Source: Nitrospirota bacterium | Lineage (GTDB): Bacteria > Nitrospirota > Thermodesulfovibrionia > Thermodesulfovibrionales > Magnetobacteriaceae | Assembly: GCA_015232165.1 (NCBI GenBank) | Contig: JADGAE010000054.1 | Span: 1 to 9,475 of the forward strand | Length of the DNA: 9,475 nucleotides | Direction: 5' to 3' | Shown here: positions 6,155-9,475 of the stretch, one piece after another | Layout of the letters: every line of letters begins with the position of its first letter | Numbering within the stretch: position 1 is the first letter of the stretch | Made by a program: the position numbers and the translations under genes | Notes under the pieces: generated by a model | The model's database searches: none | Told to the model about the DNA's origin: nothing | What the model saw: only the letters and a program-made list of their open reading frames with translations

Positions 6155-7047
6155 TGCAGAGTATGACAGGCTATGGCGCAAGCCACAGTAAACCAGAGCC
6201 GGCAACAATCGGTGCAAAAATAAACGCCGAAAGCCCCAATGGCAGAATAAAGGTTGAGATGCGCTCCTTAAATCACAGGTTTTTGGACATAACCATCAAG
6301 GCGCCACCGGCATTGCTGAAATATGAAGTAAAAATGAAGAAGATATTGCAATGGCACTTTTCCAGGGGGCACATAGACGTGTTTGTAACTATTTTGACCG
6401 AAAAAAATACCCTTGTCATAAACAACGAATTTATTAAAAACGCCGTGACGGTCTTAAGGCAAATCAAAAGTGATTTTGGCCTTGGTGGTGAGATAGACCT
6501 GGCCACCGTGTTTGCATTTAAGGACTCGCTCATCAATGCCCCCGCGGAGGTAGAGGAGGCAGAATTCCTGTCGGCATTCATGGAGGCAATAAAGACGCTT
6601 AAACAGATGAGAATGGAGGAGGGCGAGCTGCTCCTGCAGGAGATACTGCCACACGTTGACTACATGGAGGAACTCATACAGAAGATATCCTCACTGAGCG
6701 TTGATGCCACAAAAAGGATGTTTGACAAGACCAAACAAAAGATGCGAAAACTACTTGCCGACCTCACCCTCGACGACTCCAGGATATTGCAGGAGGCGGC
6801 AGTCTACGCCGAAAAAATAGACATCTCGGAAGAAATAGAAAGGGTAAGGGGTCACATTAAACAGTTTAGACAAAATCTTTCAATAAATGATAAAATAGGT
6901 AAGAAGCTCGACTTTATTTTACAGGAAATCTACAGAGAGGCAAATACGATAACGGCAAAGACGGACGACTTTGAACTCAAGACCCTGGCAACCGACCTGA
7001 AGCTCCAGACGGAGCAACTGCGGGAGCAGGTTCAGAATGTTCAATAA
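6151..7047 (+). CDS. yicC: YicC family endoribonuclease
   Basis: The 298-residue protein begins MMQSMTGYG, the YicC signature (MxxSMTGFG), and continues with VEMRSLNHRFLDI (35-47) and SRGHIDVFVTI (71-81). The C-terminal DUF1732 part ends with KLDFILQEIYREANTI and an REQVQNVQ tail, as in the family. E. coli YicC has been reported to promote cleavage and decay of the small RNA RyhB with PNPase; the likely role here is RNA turnover in the cytoplasm. Between SMTGYG and NHRF there is roughly a dozen residues more than in the usual family members. The typical NRE motif is YRE here. ATG 6151 overlaps the hisS stop (ATGA), which implies coupling; the adjacent ATG 6154 would shorten it by one residue and fits the family slightly less well. 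Confidence 0.94.
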   Translation: MMQSMTGYGASHSKPEPATIGAKINAESPNGRIKVEMRSLNHRFLDITIKAPPALLKYEVKMKKILQWHFSRGHIDVFVTILTEKNTLVINNEFIKNAVTVLRQIKSDFGLGGEIDLATVFAFKDSLINAPAEVEEAEFLSAFMEAIKTLKQMRMEEGELLLQEILPHVDYMEELIQKISSLSVDATKRMFDKTKQKMRKLLADLTLDDSRILQEAAVYAEKIDISEEIERVRGHIKQFRQNLSINDKIGKKLDFILQEIYREANTITAKTDDFELKTLATDLKLQTEQLREQVQNVQ

Positions 7048-7098
7048 AGCGAGTACGATCAATAAAGTCTGTATAGACGGAAAAGGAGAAAAACATAC

Positions 7099-7386
7099 AT
7101 GAGAAAAGGTAGTAACGGCCCTGTCTTAGTAAACATAGGGTTTGGTAATGTTATAGCAGTAAACCGAGTGGTCACGATCCTGACCTCCGCCTCTGCCCCC
7201 ATGAAGCGTCTCAGGGAAGAGGCCAAGAAGGTCGGTAAACTCATCGATGCAACAGAAGGCAGGCGCACCAGGTCTATAATTGTCACGGACAGCGACCACG
7301 TTGTACTGAGCGCCCTGCAGACGGAAACCCTCACGCAAAGACTGATGTCACAAGGCTCCCCAGACGCCGAGAATGAGACTAAATAA
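7099..7386 (+). CDS. remA: RemA/DUF370 family DNA-binding regulator
   Basis: The 95-residue product carries the highly conserved RemA pattern: [19 protein letters not shown] (9-27), [11 protein letters not shown] (32-42), [21 protein letters not shown] (the ATEGRRTR and TDSDHV blocks, about 48-68) and LSALQTETL. In Bacillus subtilis RemA activates extracellular-matrix operons and osmoprotection genes by binding DNA as an oligomer. Outside Firmicutes the family's targets are mostly unknown. ATG 7099 has AGGAG at 7084-7088. The N-terminus is about six residues longer than the shortest family members, and the C-terminal 12 residues overlap gmk in another frame. Position between yicC and gmk is the conserved genomic context for this family. 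Confidence 0.93.
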   Translation: MRKGSNGPVLVNIGFGNVIAVNRVVTILTSASAPMKRLREEAKKVGKLIDATEGRRTRSIIVTDSDHVVLSALQTETLTQRLMSQGSPDAENETK

Positions 7387-7987
7387 AGGTCAACTGTACA
7401 TCATCTCCGCGCCCTCGGGCACCGGTAAGACCACCATCAGTCGCAGACTGTTAAAGGTGCTCCCAAACATACGTGAGTCCGTCTCCTATACCACGCGGTC
7501 GCCAAGGGCGGGTGAGATAGATACGGTTGACTACATCTTTGTCTCCGTTGAGACGTTCAGGGATATGCTAAAGAACAATGCCTTTATAGAGTATGCCGAG
7601 GTACATGGAAACCTCTACGGAACGGCCCTGGCAACCATCCAGGAGGTGCTGTCGGAGGGTAACGATGTCCTGCTCGATATCGACACCCAGGGTGCAAGGC
7701 AGATAAGAAACAAACACATCAAGGCAACGTCAATCTTTATCATACCGCCGTCCATAGATGCCCTGTACCAGCGCCTTAAAAAGAGAAACACTGAAAGCGA
7801 CGAGGTAATCCACAGGCGCGTGGAAAAGGCCAGAGATGAGGTGCGCGAGGGTATGCTCTATGATTACATAATCGTCAACGACAACCTTGACCAGGCCCTG
7901 AGGGAGTTATCCTCCATAATAACGGCCAACCGTGTACGCGGTAATTGCATAGACAAGGATTGGGTAGAGAAGACGTTTCATATTTAG
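7373..7987 (+). CDS. gmk: Guanylate kinase
   Basis: Gmk phosphorylates GMP (and dGMP) with ATP to give GDP, feeding GTP, dGTP and (p)ppGpp pools. The 204-residue length is normal. The P-loop [10 protein letters not shown] is at 12-21. The GMP-binding block [13 protein letters not shown] (36-48) holds the conserved Ser-Tyr-Thr-Thr-Arg. [14 protein letters not shown] (71-84) supplies the Glu and Tyr contacts, and [10 protein letters not shown] (99-108) is the Walker B-like strand. The lid contains RLKKRNTES (134-142), and [10 protein letters not shown] follows. ATG 7373 overlaps the remA stop by 14 bp and has no strong ribosome-binding site, so translation is probably coupled to remA. If the upstream HD-GYP enzyme is active, its GMP product would be a Gmk substrate; that link is general metabolism rather than a dedicated pathway. 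Confidence 0.97.
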   Translation: MRLNKGQLYIISAPSGTGKTTISRRLLKVLPNIRESVSYTTRSPRAGEIDTVDYIFVSVETFRDMLKNNAFIEYAEVHGNLYGTALATIQEVLSEGNDVLLDIDTQGARQIRNKHIKATSIFIIPPSIDALYQRLKKRNTESDEVIHRRVEKARDEVREGMLYDYIIVNDNLDQALRELSSIITANRVRGNCIDKDWVEKTFHI

Positions 7988-8001
7988 CATAATATTTAGC
8001 A
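7981..8001. repeat. 9-bp direct repeat at the gmk 3' end
   Basis: TATTTAGCA occurs at 7981-7989, including the gmk TAG stop, and again at 7993-8001. This 12-bp-period duplication places a second TAG just after the first. It is probably a small tandem duplication with no evident function. Confidence 0.4.
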
Positions 8002-8037
8002 ACACGGGAAGTTAAACTAAAAGGAGGGATTGTTTCA

Positions 8038-8460
8038 GTGGACATAATATCTTTACCGATTGAGCTGGACCCTGACAAGATAGACGGCCGATTCAGACTT
8101 GTCAACATCATCACGCAACGAGCCAAGGAACTGGCCCACAGGGGCAAACCAAAGGTGGCAACAAAGGCCAGAAAGATAACAACAATAGCCCTGGAAGAGT
8201 CAGTTGCCTATGCCCTGGACTTTATCACCGGCGATGAGGCAAGACAGGCAAACGAAGAGACCAGGAAGCTCGACTACAAGAGATTCCTCGAGGAGAAACG
8301 CAGGGAATCCGAACAGGAAGACCTGTCCGAGTTGGAAAAGGACCTTAAATTCTACCTGGACGAAAAAGAGGAAACCGGCAAGCGTTCCCTGGAGAGCATA
8401 TTTGGTGACAGCGAAACGCCCGATGATGACGATGATGATCCGGAAGCGGAGGACACCTAA
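8038..8460 (+). CDS. rpoZ: RNA polymerase omega subunit with long acidic C-terminal extension
   Basis: Omega helps assemble the RNA polymerase core by wrapping the beta' C-terminus, and in many bacteria forms part of a ppGpp-binding site. Residues 18-62 hold the conserved core: RFRLVNIITQRAKEL (18-32), then KPKVATKARKITTIALEE (37-54). The GTG start at 8038 has GGAGGG (8023-8028) 9 nt upstream and lies 50 bp after gmk, a neighbour also seen in other phyla. The protein is 140 residues, whereas omega is usually about 70-100. The extra about 75 residues are strongly charged, probably helical (FLEEKRRESEQEDLSELEKD, 83-102), and end in six Asp (129-134, bases 8422-8439) and more acidic residues. 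I see no frameshift: the frame stays open to TAA at 8458-8460. Confidence 0.9.
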   Translation: MDIISLPIELDPDKIDGRFRLVNIITQRAKELAHRGKPKVATKARKITTIALEESVAYALDFITGDEARQANEETRKLDYKRFLEEKRRESEQEDLSELEKDLKFYLDEKEETGKRSLESIFGDSETPDDDDDDPEAEDT

Positions 8461-8481
8461 AAAACCTTAAGGCGGATTGTT

Positions 8482-9475
8482 ATGGTGCAAGGCAAAGAGA
8501 TAATCCTGGCAGTGACGGGCGGTATTGCGGCGTATAAGGCACCCGAACTGGTGCGCACTCTACAGGCTGAGGGCATGGGTGTCTCTGTCGTGATGACGAG
8601 TAACTCACGACAGTTTGTCGCCCCCCTAACGCTGGAGGTGCTATCTGGTAGACGCGTGTTGGGCGACACCTTTGAATGCCCCCTTGCCCACGTTGATATG
8701 ACAAAAGAGGCGGATGCACTCCTTGTAGCCCCTGCCACACTTAACACCGTTTCCAAATTTGCCGGCGGCATAGCCGACAACCTGCTGACAACGCTGCTTA
8801 TGACCTTCAGAGGGGTCATCCTTGTCGCACCGGCTATGAACTGGCGTATGTATGAAAACCAGATATTTCGCGATAAGCTCCAGTACCTTAAGGACAAGGG
8901 TGTCATAGAGGTCCCCCCCGATGCAGGAGAACTCGCATGTGGCGAGCAAGGGACCGGCAGAATGGCCTCCATACCCACCATAGTGCATGCCCTGCGGAGG
9001 GCGCTGACCGTCCAGGACCTCAGTGGTTTGAGGGTCGTGGTCACGGCCGGGGCAACGCGACAGCCTATCGACCCCGTGCGGTTTATCACAAACAGGTCAT
9101 CGGGCAAGATGGGTTTTGCCCTGGCCAGGGCTGCCTCCTTGCGTGGGGCAGAGGTTACGTTGATCAGCGCTCCAACCAACCTGAGCCCCATCAGGGATTG
9201 GAGGCTTATCCCAGTTGAGACGGCGCAGGAGATGGAATCCGCCGTGATGGATACCATCAGGGGTGCGGACATACTTGTCATGTCCGCCGCAGTGAGTGAC
9301 TTCAGACCCGTCGAGGTGGTCACAACCAAGCTCGAACGCTCCAGTGGCATGTCTATAGACCTGGTAAAGACCAACGATATCCTCAGGCGTGTTGCTTCCG
9401 AAAGAGACAGACCCTTCATTGTTGGTTTTGCCGCCGAAACGGGTAGTCGTACCGACAGGGCAAGGGAAAAACTCC
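8482..9475 (+). CDS. coaBC: Bifunctional CoaBC: PPC synthetase / PPC decarboxylase (3' truncated)
   Basis: CoaBC makes 4'-phosphopantothenoyl-cysteine (CoaB) and decarboxylates it to 4'-phosphopantetheine (CoaC) in CoA synthesis. The frame is open from ATG 8482 through the right edge, giving 331 residues of an expected about 400. The N-terminal flavin-dependent CoaC part shows AVTGGIAAYKAPEL (10-23), His70 in LAHVDM, APATLNTVSKFAGGIADN (83-100), the PAMNWRMYEN version of the PxMNxxMW motif (Asn120; Trp replaced by Tyr124) and Cys153 in ACGEQGTGRM. The CoaB part shows VTAGATRQPIDPVRF (187-201), TNRSSGKMG (203-211), SAAVSDFRP (268-276), a candidate catalytic Lys283, VKTNDIL and VGFAAET. It starts 21 bp after rpoZ with only a weak AAGG/GGCGG ribosome-binding site. 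All catalytic residues visible are intact. Confidence 0.96.
   Translation, partial: MVQGKEIILAVTGGIAAYKAPELVRTLQAEGMGVSVVMTSNSRQFVAPLTLEVLSGRRVLGDTFECPLAHVDMTKEADALLVAPATLNTVSKFAGGIADNLLTTLLMTFRGVILVAPAMNWRMYENQIFRDKLQYLKDKGVIEVPPDAGELACGEQGTGRMASIPTIVHALRRALTVQDLSGLRVVVTAGATRQPIDPVRFITNRSSGKMGFALARAASLRGAEVTLISAPTNLSPIRDWRLIPVETAQEMESAVMDTIRGADILVMSAAVSDFRPVEVVTTKLERSSGMSIDLVKTNDILRRVASERDRPFIVGFAAETGSRTDRAREKL

Noticed and set aside
7066..7077. GTCTGTATAGAC inverted repeat upstream of remA
   Set aside because: A 4-bp stem with a 4-nt loop is too short to distinguish from chance and lacks a terminator or operator context.
8204..8470. 88-codon + strand frame overlapping rpoZ
   Set aside because: It is an out-of-frame shadow of the acidic rpoZ extension, giving Arg/Lys/Met-rich nonsense. 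The rpoZ frame has the omega motifs and a good ribosome-binding site.
8457..9419. A 320-codon open frame on the minus strand
   Set aside because: It lies entirely antisense to coaBC, whose + strand product has clear CoaC and CoaB motifs throughout. The minus frame is Ser/Thr/Arg-rich without recognisable domains and is a codon-bias shadow.

Overview
The window reads as a chromosomal housekeeping segment from a Gram-negative-type bacterium with an outer membrane. Every gene I can support is on the + strand and densely packed. The gene set and order (scpA, a TPR lipoprotein, a PilZ-free HD-GYP protein, yggT–divIVA, hisS, then yicC–remA–gmk–rpoZ–coaBC), together with heavy use of ATA (Ile) and AGG (Arg) codons, is what I would expect from Nitrospirota (Thermodesulfovibrio/Magnetobacterium-like) or a related deltaproteobacterial lineage. 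That placement is inference. No tRNA, rRNA, CRISPR array, insertion sequence or phage gene was seen.

Layout. Bases 1-284 hold the 3' end of a sugar-1-phosphate nucleotidyltransferase, probably for surface polysaccharide or heptose. An AT-rich spacer (285-479) carries a small hairpin and a good promoter. It leads into scpA (chromosome condensation), which overlaps a TPR lipoprotein gene, followed by a DUF3391/HD-GYP cyclic-di-GMP phosphodiesterase. After a 239-bp spacer with a hairpin and a promoter come a DJ-1/PfpI-family protein and a YggT membrane protein. A 176-bp spacer with a promoter and a pair of 13-bp direct repeats precedes divIVA.

From divIVA onward genes overlap or nearly touch: divIVA/hisS overlap by 14 bp, hisS/yicC by 4 bp (ATGA), and remA/gmk by 14 bp. 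rpoZ and coaBC follow closely, and coaBC runs off the right edge. This half looks like one long transcription unit joining cell-pole/division organisation (DivIVA), translation (HisRS), RNA turnover (YicC), a RemA-type DNA-binding regulator, GMP phosphorylation (Gmk), the RNA polymerase omega subunit and coenzyme A synthesis (CoaBC). The yicC–remA–gmk–rpoZ–coaBC order is a known conserved arrangement in many bacteria.

I did not find a convincing undescribed system. The points most worth a second look are modest: an omega subunit with a long charged, poly-Asp-ended C-terminal extension; scpA coupled to a TPR lipoprotein instead of scpB; paired direct repeats in the divIVA leader; two mutually exclusive hairpins after the HD-GYP gene; and a possible 23-codon leader ORF overlapping the HD-GYP start. 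Several starts were chosen by ribosome-binding site and family alignment rather than by longest ORF, most importantly HD-GYP (GTG 2088) and HisRS (TTG 4895).
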